Shown: positions 22,691 to 33,592 of the stretch, in pieces
How positions within the stretch are numbered: position 1 is the first letter of the stretch
How the letters are laid out: each line of letters begins with the position of its first letter
NCBI RefSeq assembly: GCF_030247195.1
Contig: NC_080672.1
Location: 27,845,906 to 27,909,905, forward strand
Reading direction: 5' to 3'
Source: Topomyia yanbarensis
Lineage: Eukaryota; Arthropoda; Insecta; Diptera; Culicidae
Length of the DNA stretch: 64,000 nt
Program-made: the position numbers and the translations under genes
The notes under the pieces: generated by a model
Databases searched by the model: none
Told to the model about the DNA's origin: nothing
The model's input: the letters and a program-made list of their open reading frames with translations, nothing else

Positions 22691-23121
22691 TTTTAAATAT
22701 AAAGACACGCGGCGAGAAAAACAGTAAATTTGGCTGCACGGTTTTACAAATTAGACCAGGAATATTGTGTAAACAGCGAGTGACTTGTAGTTTTAATGAA
22801 TGCTTGGCGAATTCCTTTTTTGAAATATTTCCCACAATACTCAATCTTGTAACTTGGAAACGCATTGATTTACGTTACTGAGCCTGTCTACATGTTTTTC
22901 GTTGCACTAGAAAAAATGTATCGATGATGCAGGATGCAGACATGCATTTCTTTTCATTTCAATCTCGATACTCCCCACGCATTACTTCCTAAATCCGCCA
23001 TATTTGTTTACATTGCTAGTTTGGAACCGTTGTTTTGGGTTCGATTGGAACTTTTGGCTTCAGTCTTCGCGCATCTCTATAAGCATCATCTCTGCTTTAG
23101 TGTACATCTCATTCATCTTAA

Positions 23122-24224
23122 GGGGGCGTCTGGTGTAGTGGGCAAAAAAATCGACTTCTTTTTTATCCGCTTAATTGTTAGTATTGAGCCTCTAGAATAG
23201 TCTCCCGCAATCTCGGTGACCACGCTGAACTTCTTTTGTTTTAAACAGCCATGCATTCCTCGCGCGTATTTGCTGTGACACACGCAGATTTCAATCTATC
23301 GGCAACAATTTTCTTAAGACTGACAGCGATAAAAATACAGTGTGAACAATACACTTTAAACTACTTCCACCCAAATTTTTAAGAGAAAATACCAAATGGA
23401 TTGTTTTCCACGTCATTTTTTCCGTGATGCAATTTGATATGGAGTATCCTTTAATAGCGTTTTTTCGAAACCGCGTTTTTCAAATTGGTGAACACGATAA
23501 CTCAAAAACTAATCAAAGAATTGACTTGATTTTTTTTATGAAAATGCACAATATTTGTAGCCTGTCGGTGAACCACAGAAAACGGAATGAAAAAATTGTT
23601 CTCTCTATTATTTTGAAGAAAAGTGCACGAATTTTACAGAAAAATATGAGATTTTTCGGTTTACATGAAGCCATTTTCCTAAACTCGAACTTTTTTTTGG
23701 GTTCATCGAGTAACTACAAGTCTAAGCTTTACAAATTTTACTTAATTTCCTGTGTCAAACAATTTTATCAAGAGTCATCGTGTTAGCCGCGGCGCTCCTC
23801 GACGTGGAAATGGTTGGATGTCTACTTTTGGAACGCTCGTATGTGTGGCTCTGCGTGGCTGCCGACGCTATTCTGCGCGGCGTGTGACGTGAGACGACTA
23901 ATCTCACCTCACTCTACGTGACTTCACCCAATTCTGAAGAGTCACTTCGGGTGACGTGAGACTCCCATTTAACCGCAATGAGGAATCTCACCTCACCCGA
24001 GTCGACTCTCAGAATCGGGTGAGAAAAGTCACGTAAAGTGAGGTGAGTTTCGTCGTCTCACGGCACACGCCGCGCAGAATAAGGCCGTGCAAATATTTTT
24101 TTCGTACAGAATAAACGTACAAATTTAAAGCTTAACATTACATAAAAGATGCATTGTTTCCTTGCCTTCAAAATCGTAAAACAAAATAACTTTCGGTTTG
24201 AGCACTTTACACCAGACGCCCCCC
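23122..24224. mobile_element. 1.1-kb MITE with TTAA target duplication
   Basis: TIRs read GGGGGCGTCTGGTGTA at the left and GGGGGGCGTCTGGTGTA in reverse at the right. TTAA flanks both ends exactly (23118-23121 and 24225-24228), the signature of piggyBac-type insertion. The interior contains a 120-residue open frame (23424-23786) with no transposase motif, so this is treated as non-autonomous. A 211-bp hairpin (23870-24080) sits in its right half. Confidence 0.8.
23870..24080. repeat. 211-bp long hairpin (nested palindrome)
   Basis: The arms start ATTCTGCGCGGCGTGTGACG on the left and end CACGCCGCGCAGAAT on the right and pair almost throughout; an inner pair (CTTCGGGTGACGTGAGACTC / reverse of the right copy) closes near 23975. 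It is dense in 'tcacctcac' and 'cgtgag' strings. It could be a separate foldback MITE inserted in the TTAA element; no clear target duplication was seen. Confidence 0.8.
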
Positions 24225-24469
24225 TTAATAATACAGCGAAGACCTGATTTTATTATTTCCCCCTGATTATGTCAGCTTTTTGATTCGACTTTGAGTCTCG
24301 CATGAAGATTCGCTCGATGAGCTCTAGAAGACGAACCAACTCAAATTCGAGTAAATCCATTCATGAGCACATTTTTCTTATCTTATAAGTGCAAAATATA
24401 CAAAAATAAATGTATCTTTTTGTTTTACGCTGGATATTTATACTAAATAATCAGAACCATCTTGGGTGT

Positions 24470-24960
24470 TACAATGACGTCAGACCTCTGGCAACTGCAA
24501 TCCAGTTCCAAAACACTCCATGTTGTGAGTTATATAGAATATCGCTAAGCCGATAGTCTCAATGTTGTATTTCAAAATGGCCTCAGACATTGATCTCTAT
24601 CATGCGCTCATTAGGCCCGCTCGGAAAATATGCATACTGATTGGGTTATTGAAAATTCTGTTAGACCGGAAGTCGTCATCTTGGTATTCCAAATGGCCTC
24701 AGGCATCGATATTTGGTGCCTACTCGGTAAGACTGTACCGAAAACAACCACATTGTTAAAGTGCGGGACAAAAGGAAACCTCAAGATCCGATGTTTCCAC
24801 TTTTCCAAAAACCTAAGGAATTGGAAAAAGCAAAAACCGTGCTACTTGCATAATCCGTGCAAAAAAACCTGTTCAAAAATCGTCTAAGTCTTTTGCCTTC
24901 AAAAGGACTTAGAACATTTTTGATAAAACTCCGAAATCATCCCTTTTCCTAAAATCGTCT
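24470..24960 (-). repeat. Right inverted arm of the 22-25 kb structure
   Basis: Reverse complement of the left arm: 'atttggtgcctactcgg', 'ggcctcaggcatcgat', 'gaagtcgtcatcttgg' and 'aaaagcaaaaaccgtgc' match the left arm in order. The arms differ at many positions, so the duplication is not recent. Together they bracket about 1.8 kb that includes the TTAA MITE. Confidence 0.75.
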
Positions 24961-25038
24961 AAGTCTTTTGCATTGAATGTAACGCGGTTTTTTTTTGCAC
25001 GATTTTCGGAATTTACGCGGTTTTTTTTGCACGGTTTT

Positions 25039-27155
25039 GCCTTTCTCATATAGAAAGGTTATGCAATCACTCTGAAAAACGTCAACCTAATCCCGGCCCG
25101 GAGGGCCGGGTGTCATATCCCATTCGACTCAGTTCGTCGAGATCGGAAAAAGTCTGTATGTGTGTGTGTATGTATGTATGTGTGTGTATGTGTGTGTGTG
25201 TGTATGTGTGTGTGTATGTATGTGCGTATGTGTCAAATAATGTCACTCATTTTTCTCAGTGATGGCTGAACCGATTTGCCCAAACTTAGTCTCAAATGAA
25301 AGGTGCAACCTTCCCATCGGCTGCTATTGAATTTTGGATCGATCGGAATTCTGGTTCCGGAATTACGGGTTTCAGAGTACGGCCACACAGAAATTTCTCA
25401 TATAAACTATAGGAAAAATTAGAAATAGAATTTTTATTTTTGATGCTAAATGTGTTCAAGGTGCATGAAACGTCGAGATTTGATGCAAACTCGAAAAAAA
25501 AATTTGACTACGATTCACTTTTTTGGATTTTGGCACATTTTTGCCTTTCTCATATAGAAAGGTTATGCAATCACTCTGAAAAACGTCAACCTAATCCCGG
25601 CCCGGAGGGCCGGGTGTCATATCCCATTCGACTCAGTTCGTCGAGATCGGAAAAAGTCTGTATGTGTGTGTGTATGTATGTATGTGTGTGTATGTGTGTG
25701 TATGTGTGTGTGTATGTGTGTGTGTATGTATGTGCGTATGTGTCAAATAATGTCACTCATTTTTCTCAGTGATGGCTGGACCGATTTGCCCAAACTTAGT
25801 CTCAAATGAAAGGTGCAACCTTCCCATCGGCTGCTATTGAATTTTGGATCGATCGGAATTCTGGTTCCGGAATTACGGGTTTCAGAGTACGGCCACACAG
25901 AAATTTCTCATATAAACTATAGGAAAAATTAAAAATAAAATTTTTATTTTTGATGCTAAATGTGTTCAAGGTGCATGAAACGTCGAGATTTGATGCAAAC
26001 TCGAAAAAAAAATTTGACTGCGATTCACTTTTTTGGATTTTGGCACATTTTTGCCTTTCTCATATAGAAAGGTTATGCAATCACTCTGAAAAACGTCAAC
26101 CTAATCCCATATCCCATTCGACTCAGTTCGTCGAGATCGGAAAAAGTCTGTATGTGTGTGTGTATGTATGTATGTGTGTGTATGTGTGTGTGTATGTGTG
26201 TGTGTATGTGTGTGTGTATGTGTGTGTGTATGTATGTGCGTATGTGTCAAATAATGTCACTCATTTTTCTCAGTGATGGCTGGACCGATTTGCCCAAACT
26301 TAGTCTCAAATGAAAGGTGCAACCTTCCCATCGGCTGCTATTGAATTTTGGATCGATCGGAATTCTGGTTCCGGAATTACGGGTTTCAGAGTACGGCCAC
26401 ACAGAAATTTCTCATATAAACTATAGGAAAAATTAAAAATAGAATTTTTATTTTTGATGCTAAATGTGTTCAAGGTGCATGAAACGTCGAGATTTGATGC
26501 AAACTCGAAAAAAAAAAATTGACTACGATTCACTTTTTTGGATTTTGGCACATTTTTGCCTTTCTCATATAGAAAGGTTATGCAATCACTCTGAAAAACG
26601 TCAACCTAATCCCGGCCAAATTTTTTTTCGACTCGTTTAGGGTTTCTGGATTTTAACAGAGGCGTAGTTGATGGTTTACGGAGAGGGGTTACACCCCCCC
26701 CCTCTACTGTTCGCGCCCCTCCTTTAAAAATCTCCTTAAATCACCCCTCAGACCACCACCCCATCCAGCCCTCATACCCCTCCCTTTCAACCCCGTCATC
26801 TTTAAACCACCACTGTATCACAAAGCATACCAATTTAAGCTGGGGAGTCGTTCGTTCATGGGACTTTCGCCCTCTTCACATACCCAGCCCCGCATGACAA
26901 AATGAGTTAGCAAGCAGATAACATTGATCTAATGCTGATTAGGCTAATGGAGTATGATATTTTTTTGTTTCAAGTGTTTCACCGTCGACACGTAGCTCAT
27001 CAAGTTCGTGGCTGGCATGCCATTGTGTATAAGTGCAAAGTGTACTAAGAATGTAATGGACATTTCCACAATTATGTTGAACATAAAAAGCCTCCGTGCC
27101 ATAGTTTAGAGAAATGAGAAAGGCACAATTGCACCGCTAGGTGGATTAAAACAGG
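25039..27155 (+). repeat. Hairpin-repeat array copy 1: three full cassettes plus tail
   Basis: Full cassettes start at 25039, 25543 and 26053 (spacing 504, 510 and 505 bp to the next). Each has the head hairpin CCTTTCT-CATAT-AGAAAGG, 'ttatgcaatcactctgaaaa', a GC-rich hairpin GGCCC..GGGCC (lost in the third), a (TG)n/(TGTA)n tract, 'ttctcagtgatggctg', 'caaatgaaaggtgcaacctt' and a 3' part ending 'gcacatttttgcc'. A fourth head at 26558 jumps after about 60 bp to a different tail that ends 'gaaatgagaaaggcacaatt' and 'ccgctaggtggattaaaaca' near 27155. Short open frames through the TG tract are artefacts. Confidence 0.9.
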
Positions 27156-27179
27156 TTTTTTGAATTAACACGGTTTTTT

Positions 27180-28260
27180 GCCTTTCTCATATAGAAAGGT
27201 TATGCAATCACTCTGAAAAACGTCAACCTAATCCCGGCCCGGAGGGCCGAGTGTCATATCCCATTCGACTCAGTTTGTCGAGATCGGAAAAAGTCTGTAT
27301 GTGTGTGTATGTGTGTATGTATGTATGTGTGTGTATGTGTGTATGTGTGTGTATGTGTGTGTATGTGTGTGTGTATGTATGTGCGTATGTGTCAAATAAT
27401 GTCACTCATTTTTCTCAGAGATGGCTGGACCGATTTGCCCAAACTTAGTCTCAAATGAAAGGTGCAACCTTCCCATCGGCTGCTATTGAATTTTGGATCG
27501 ATCGGAATTCTGGTTCCGGAATTACGGGTTTCAGAGTGCAGCCACACAGAAATTTCTCATAAAAACTATAGGAAAAATTAAAAATAGAATTTTTATTTTT
27601 GATGCTAAATGTATTCAAGGTGCATAAAACGTCGAGATTTGATGCAAACACGAAAAAAATTTGACGAAGATTCACTTTTTTGGATTTTGCACATTTTTGC
27701 CTTTCTCATATAGAAAGGTTATGCAATCACTCTGAAAAACGTCAACCTAATCCCGGCCAAATTTTTTTTTTCGACTCGCTTATGGTTTCTGGATTTTAAC
27801 AGGGGCGTAGTTGATGGTTTACGGAGAGGGGTTACACTCCCCCTCTACTGTTCACTCCCCTCCTTTAAAAATCTCCTTAAATCACCCCTCAGACCACCAC
27901 CTCATACCCCTCCCTTTCAACCCCAGTATCTTTAAACCACCACTATATTACAAAGCATACCAATTTACATACCCATCCCCTCACATACCCATCCCCGCAT
28001 GACAAAATGAATTAGCAAGCAGATAACATTGATCTAATGCTGATTAGGCTAATGGAGTATGATATTTTTTTGTTTCAAGTGTTTCACCGTCGACACGTAG
28101 CTCATCAAGTTCGTGGCTGGCATGCCATCGTGAATAAGTGCAAAGTGTACTAAGAATGTAATGGACATTTCCACAATTATGTTGAACATAAAAAGCCTCC
28201 TTGCCATAGTTTAGAGAAATGAGAAAGGCACAATTGCACCGCTAGGTGGATTAAAACAGG
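27180..28260 (+). repeat. Hairpin-repeat array copy 2: one cassette plus tail
   Basis: One full cassette (27180-27698) is followed by a head-tail unit (27699-28260) whose tail matches the tail of copy 1 closely, ending at the same 'ccgctaggtggattaaaaca'. Copy 2 is separated from copy 1 by only 24 bases of 'acacggtttttt'-type DNA. Head and tail ends share a short inverted repeat (TGCCTTTCTCAT / ATGAGAAAGGCA). Confidence 0.9.
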
Positions 28261-28446
28261 TTTTTTACACGGATTTCGCAATAAACGCGGTTTTTTTACA
28301 CGGATTTCGCAATTAACGCGGTTTTTTTTGCACGGTTTTTTTTTACACGGTACGTATCCCCCGTGTAAAAAAAAGCTTAGTGTATAGACATGCTTTCCTA
28401 CTATATCACTTTACGGTTGAATAGGATGTTGATATACTAGGGGGTA

Positions 28447-28590
28447 GTTTCAGTCATCCACCAGCTAGATTAATCGAATATGCTCAGCAGTACTGGCGTC
28501 TCCAGGGGTAGGTACTAGGGGGTACCTACCCCTGGAGCTGCCAGTACTGCTGAGCATTTTCGATTATTCTAGCTGGCGGATGACTGAAAC
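28447..28590. repeat. 144-bp near-perfect hairpin
   Basis: Arms of about 69 bp run from GTTTCAGTCATCCACCAGCT to its reverse complement at 28590, closing on the 6-base loop TAGGGG between GGTAGGTAC and GTACCTACC. Only a few mismatches are visible. It is probably a foldback MITE; no target duplication is clear. Confidence 0.85.
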
Positions 28591-30199
28591 TGTGAACAAG
28601 CTACTACTCAATAACTTGTGTATCCTATTGCTCATACACTGAGTGATCGTATAAATTTTAGAATAATCAACGCGGGTAATTCAAATTAAAAGTATCGAAT
28701 ACAAATTTGGGACTATCGCCAACTTTATTAATCGCAAAGCAATTTTTAGCAGCATGCAGCTGCATATAATCATCCCTCTCATTTCTTTTATCAAATCTTG
28801 GACGAGACATGAAGTTTGTTCCAATACAGGATCCTTGATACAAGTTGCTTTGGAGCAATCACTTGCTCTTGTTTACTTCGGGATGCTACCGGAATAAGTG
28901 TAACGATTTTCGTCCTATTTGTTCTAAAGTGGTTCCAGTTGTCACGGGTATTGAAACTATCCTATAATTTGTCTCTATTTTTGTAGAATTAGTTCAGTCA
29001 GCCCATACAAAGAAACTCGGTGACTCAAGCCCAATATCCAATAGAATGGGTTCCATAGACCGAAACCATCTTCAGCCTTTTTGAAAAAGAGCTCCTGATA
29101 TTCAGTGGTAGGCAAATATTCCGAAATATTAAATATATTTTACAAAGCCTGTGAAAGTTTTCGGACGGGTTGGACAATGCGGCTCGGACTAAAAAAACAT
29201 AATGACAATCATAGAGCATTACTGTTGAGCATGAAGCAATAGTTACCGTTTTCGAATCCACGTTTGGATATTCTGAAACACTTTGGAAGTTGTATTACTA
29301 CTCCCACAGCATAATCTCCAAAACAGTGGTGATTCCAACATATTCACGTGCAAAGATCCTTACAGGTGGTTAAAAAACAGTAACTCTTACATCCATGATT
29401 GAAAAAGTGAGTTTTGTAGCCACGCGCGGATGCTGATTATAATGACCTTCGACTTAGTCCCAGGGTAGAACCGCGGATAGAATACAAAATTGTACAAAAC
29501 AAAAAATACTACTTGTCAAAAAGAAAATTATCTCTTAGGACGGCATGCTTCGATCGGATCTATCTAAACGCGTTGCCATTTTAAGGTGAAGCGATGCCAA
29601 AATCACAACAAAGGTTCGGTTATGTTCGGGTATGTTCGGGTTACTTTCAGCATCTGTGTCCGGCTAGAACGTACTATACCGATAGGAGATGGCACGCACA
29701 CAAGTGAATAGTTCAGCAATCAGCTGACTGATTTTTGTACCACGTGTTTGATTTGTTTTGAAAAATAAAAAGGTACAAATTTTTCAAAGGAATCAAAATT
29801 CTGCGAAGAGAATCTATTCATCTGCATGTGCCAACATGCTTACATACAGTGATACAATTTCTAAGCAATCTGAGATAAGATAATTGAGTTACAGACGATT
29901 TTGTCTTGCGCGCCAATTCAATGTTTTGATTTTGACGATGAAATAAAAAGAAGAAGCAGAAACGACGCCAGCCATTTTAGCTGCCACCTTGTGACTCTAT
30001 TCAGCATGTCCTTAATATATTTTTTACATTTGACATTTGTCTAGCAGATATGAAGCATTGGGTTCTTTAAATCTAGTTTTCGGTGAGCCAAAAAAAAGTT
30101 ATTGCTTTTGTATGGGACCTTGGCGTATTTAATTTGTATTTGGCTTCGCTTTATAATTGAGTTCTACAAGATGACGACACGAATGAACCTATGATGAAT
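28591..30199. other. No gene recognised
   Basis: No long frame, TIR or tandem repeat was recognised apart from a duplicated 'ggttatgttcggg' near 29617-29640. Confidence 0.45.
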
Positions 30200-30208
30200 G
30201 AAGTTCAT

Positions 30209-30333
30209 GTTTGACAATTCTCGGTGGTTTGTTTACTTTGTCAGTTGCGTGAGTGCGAGTGCAACGGGTGCTCACCTGTTACATTCGAACTCACGTAACT
30301 CCCATGTAAACAAACCACCGAGAATTGTCAAAC
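30209..30333. mobile_element. 125-bp hairpin MITE with 9-bp target duplication
   Basis: Both ends read GTTTGACAATTCTCGGTGGT and the element is palindromic over most of its length. The 9-mer GAAGTTCAT lies immediately outside both ends (30200-30208 and 30334-30342). Nine-base duplications are typical of Mutator-like (MULE) insertion, so mobilisation by such an enzyme is inferred. The 69-residue frame spanning it is fortuitous. Confidence 0.85.
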
Positions 30334-30342
30334 GAAGTTCAT

Positions 30343-32850
30343 CCGGCCCATTTTGCGGGGTTATGTCGGTTGGTGTAAAACCTAATGACGGATTTAGTTG
30401 GATTTGAGTTCTATCACTAGATAAGTAGAAAAATACTTTTTTTCAACATGCTCACGCTTGCTATGCTATCCAGGCAACTAGATCTTGCATAAGTTTCAGA
30501 ATGTTTCGAAGCCAATGTGCTGCTGAACGGATTTTTTTTTCTTCAAACAATTGAAATAAGTTTACCTAACTGAGTCACAGCTGCGGTAGTGGACCATGGT
30601 GTCCACCTTCGTCGACATTCAACAAAGGATCTAGACGAAAGAAAAAAAAACCAAACCAAAGCTCACAGCTGCCGTATGACTCAATTTGCACAGAGCGAAA
30701 ACAACACCAGCTATCAGAGTACCGTCAGTGTACTTCCCGAAAAATGGTGAAATTTCCATGCCAACTCTGTCCGGTTCGAGTAAAAGAGATGCAGAAAAAG
30801 AGGAGGAGGAAGTGATGCTGGGAAGGATCTTGTTCCGGAATGCATGAATATGTATTCTTGCATCCGCTTTACCGGTTCAGTTTGCGGTTTGTCGATGGAA
30901 GGCTTCATCCGCATACTCCGCAAACGTTCTAGTAGTAGTAGTAGTTGTTGTTGTTGTTATAGTGTTGTGGTTATTGTGTCATCTTTCCCCGGGACGCTTG
31001 AGTCCGTAGTTGAGCTTCAATTACAAATTAAATGAATACTTATTTGGTTTGGAATCTTCGAACGATGCTGAATTTCAATGAAAAAGACTGTCGGTATCAA
31101 AAATCTTTCGAAGAATATAAAAATCCCAATAAATCTCACAACACGAGATCAAGCTCGAAACCATTAGCTGCCTGTGATACGGTTAGGGAAGTGTCTAGCC
31201 AAGCAAATTACAGCATTAGAGGTAGTAGTTTGCCGAACAACGTGGTAATCTAAACGAACGTAAACACTGCCATATACTGCCAGACTGGTTTCGGTTATGC
31301 TGCAGCTGGGTGGGTTATGTATGTAGGTTCGTTCCGCTTGGTTCACCGAGTGCAAGATTGGAAGGGCACTTACGTCTTCCGCTACACCGCTATCATCAAA
31401 ATTCGGCGCCTGCCCTGGCTCGCTCGCTCGCTCGTGTACTAAAAGGGATTACTCCGTGAGACGGACCGGAAGAAACGAGCGAAGGTAATGTATGTTTTCG
31501 CTTTCCCGGCGCACTATTTACCCGCGCTGATGTTCGGTGGGAAATTATTGCACAGAATTGCGGACGTTGTTCGTAGCCCGCACAAAAGGCGGAAGAGTCG
31601 GGCCACGGTTGCTCATATGTTCCGCCGTTCCGTAGTTTTGGTTCTACCGAACAAACGGCGAACCACGTTCATATGGTGCTTCTTGGCATGGACGCGAAGC
31701 TCTGCGCCCAGTGGAAATTAATGCAGCGTGCTAATTGTTTTGTTCAGTTGTATAACGGGGGATGTAATTTTTGGAAAATTTGCTAGATGTGCGGTGTAAT
31801 TGAATGATTTGAGGAGGGCGCCGCTTGGGTGTAATTAAAAAAATGAGTTGAATTTTCCGTTTTATTTATTTTGCACGCTGACTGCTCCGCAAGATTAAAT
31901 AAAATAATTCTATTATAACAGTCCAAAGCTATTGTCGCCGACCCACTGATGATTTAGTTCAAGAATTGAAAGACACCCTCATTTCCCGCGTTATGAAGCC
32001 TCTTCGGGCAAGTGTTGAGCGAAGTCCCCAGCTCGGTCCAAAGTAATGCTCATTTCAATTTCTTTGCATCATGCCGTCAATTTGCCTACAGCGAGGGACC
32101 CCGTTTGAACTGCCTTCGTTTTCTATTTGTTCAGTTCGCTGGTCGGCTTGGTTGGAACACAATGCCTAGAACTGTATATACATGCATATATACGAACCAC
32201 CGTACAATCGGCTACGAGATTCTACCGGAAGCTTTTCCCGGGCTGAGTCTGGCGGGCGCACCGTGTGACACAGAATCCATTTCCATCCCGGCAGCTCTCG
32301 GAGTGGTTTTGTTTTCTCGTCGCGGTTGCTTCGTTGAATAATACCCCGCAAGAACTTAGCAAAGAAACTCAGGAGTCGGACTGTTTTCCCACCGGAGAAT
32401 GAAAAATCTCGGTAATTTAAATTGTGTTTTATAAAAATAATAAATAGCGTCGGCGACGGGAGGTTTATGTAGATAATGGAAGAAGAAATTGGGAGCTATC
32501 TAGCCGTATGAGAAAACCTTACGGCACTTAGAAAGGTATATTCCACTATCTGGGCCGGGGCTGGGAGTTCTTATAGAATAACAAATTAATTGATTTTCGA
32601 TTCTTGCATAATTGCCTTGAGTGCTTGTAGCTCTCTTTTGTTTTCATTAATTTACCTCGTAATACTAGCATTTGATTTAAAAACATCTAATTTAGTGTCC
32701 GGCCATTAGGACGAGTGCAGATTGGCTGAATAGTAAAGAGCCAATTAATAACTCGAGTCTGACGAATAAATATTAGTCACGTATGCCGTATGTAGTTTTT
32801 TGGCATCTTTAGATTTCTAATTAATTCTATGTTGTGTTTTCCTTCATTTA
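30343..32850. other. No gene recognised; small microsatellites
   Basis: Contains (AGT)n/(TGT)n at about 30930-30958 and a (GCTC)n run near 31420-31435. Base composition is more balanced than in the flanking A+T-rich DNA, and few repeats are visible, so it may be host non-coding sequence. Frames of 60-110 residues lack motifs. Confidence 0.4.
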
Positions 32851-32854
32851 AAAA

Positions 32855-33110
32855 TCCACAGGTTGTCCATAGCGACTACACGCGATAGAATTGATAACAT
32901 TAAACCGCTAATATTTCATCAGATCATATATTCAACATTTGGTGATGTACATTTGAACATGCGAAATCTGTGCGCGCGTTGGATGCAGCGTGTGTTGACT
33001 GGTGCTCAAAAGCAAGCGTTATGCTCCGACCGAATTAGGCTGCAAAATCTTGTCACATATCCGTTTTCGTTGGATATGGGTTGGGTGACTATTATCTGTC
33101 CCCGATTCTG
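32855..33110 (+). pseudogene. Mariner-like transposase relic
   Basis: A short plus-strand reading frame contains NMRNLCARWMQRVLTGAQKQ, which resembles the linker after the second DNA-binding domain of mariner transposases (typically L-x-M-R-K-x-C-A-R-W-V-P-R-L-L-T-x-x-Q-K). It also contains a downstream DMGWVTIICPR that could correspond to the first catalytic Asp block. The piece between them is mostly deleted and no DDE core follows. No TIRs were found. A decayed fragment. Confidence 0.5.
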
Positions 33111-33592
33111 AAAATATGTCTTGCGAATAAGTGCTTTTGCTCAACTGATGTAGCAAAAGAGGCTCATTTTGAAGGGTTCGAACTTGCAAAAAAATGTATG
33201 AAGATTTAAGATGAAGATATGTAAGAACCTAGGAAAATTTATTATAGTATTAGTGATTTTACAATTTTTTTTCCAACAACTGATTGTATTTGTAGAAACT
33301 GACCTAATTCATCGAGCAGTGAGATGAAACATTTCTTACACATCACTGTTGTATTATTAATTGGTTTGCAGAATTCATGCGCAGTAGTCACCCAACTAAA
33401 AGTTTGATGAACACATATTTACTTCAGCACGAATAAAACCATAAACTGAATAAATAATAGAAAATCAATAAAAACGAATGAAATTAAAAAAAAATAATGA
33501 GGCCAAAAAAATAATAAATTTGTCACATTCGTAAAATGAGTAGAACGAATAATTTAAATCAAATTAATGAAATAAATAAATCAAATTAGTCC

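Larger units (their letters stand above)
22037..28382. mobile_element. 6.3-kb composite TIR element with TA target duplication
   Basis: The left end starts CATTAAGATTTTTTTACACG and the right end in reverse starts CACTAAGCTTTTTTTTACAC. Both have TA immediately outside (22035-22036, 28383-28384). Many copies of 'acacggttttttt' are strewn near both ends (22050-22190, 24985-25038, 27165-27180, 28255-28355), and the right end folds into a hairpin (ACACGG...CCGTGT, 28345-28370). No transposase frame is present. Inside lie a pair of long inverted arms, a TTAA MITE and two arrays of the hairpin repeat. The boundaries rest on one matched TIR pair, so a chance pairing of two smaller elements is possible. 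Confidence 0.6.

Noticed and set aside
23424..23786. 120-residue frame inside the TTAA MITE considered as a transposase
   Set aside because: No DDE signature, no DNA-binding motif and too short for a piggyBac transposase.
25440..26276. Open frames of 108-110 residues with long Cys-Val repeats
   Set aside because: They run through the TG/TGTA microsatellite of the hairpin repeat; the Cys-Val text is the translation of tandem TG and differs with repeat length.
25039..28260. Regular ~505-bp repeats considered as a CRISPR array or centromeric satellite
   Set aside because: Units are far too long for CRISPR repeats, and the unique tail and copy-specific cassette number fit a dispersed repeat rather than a satellite.
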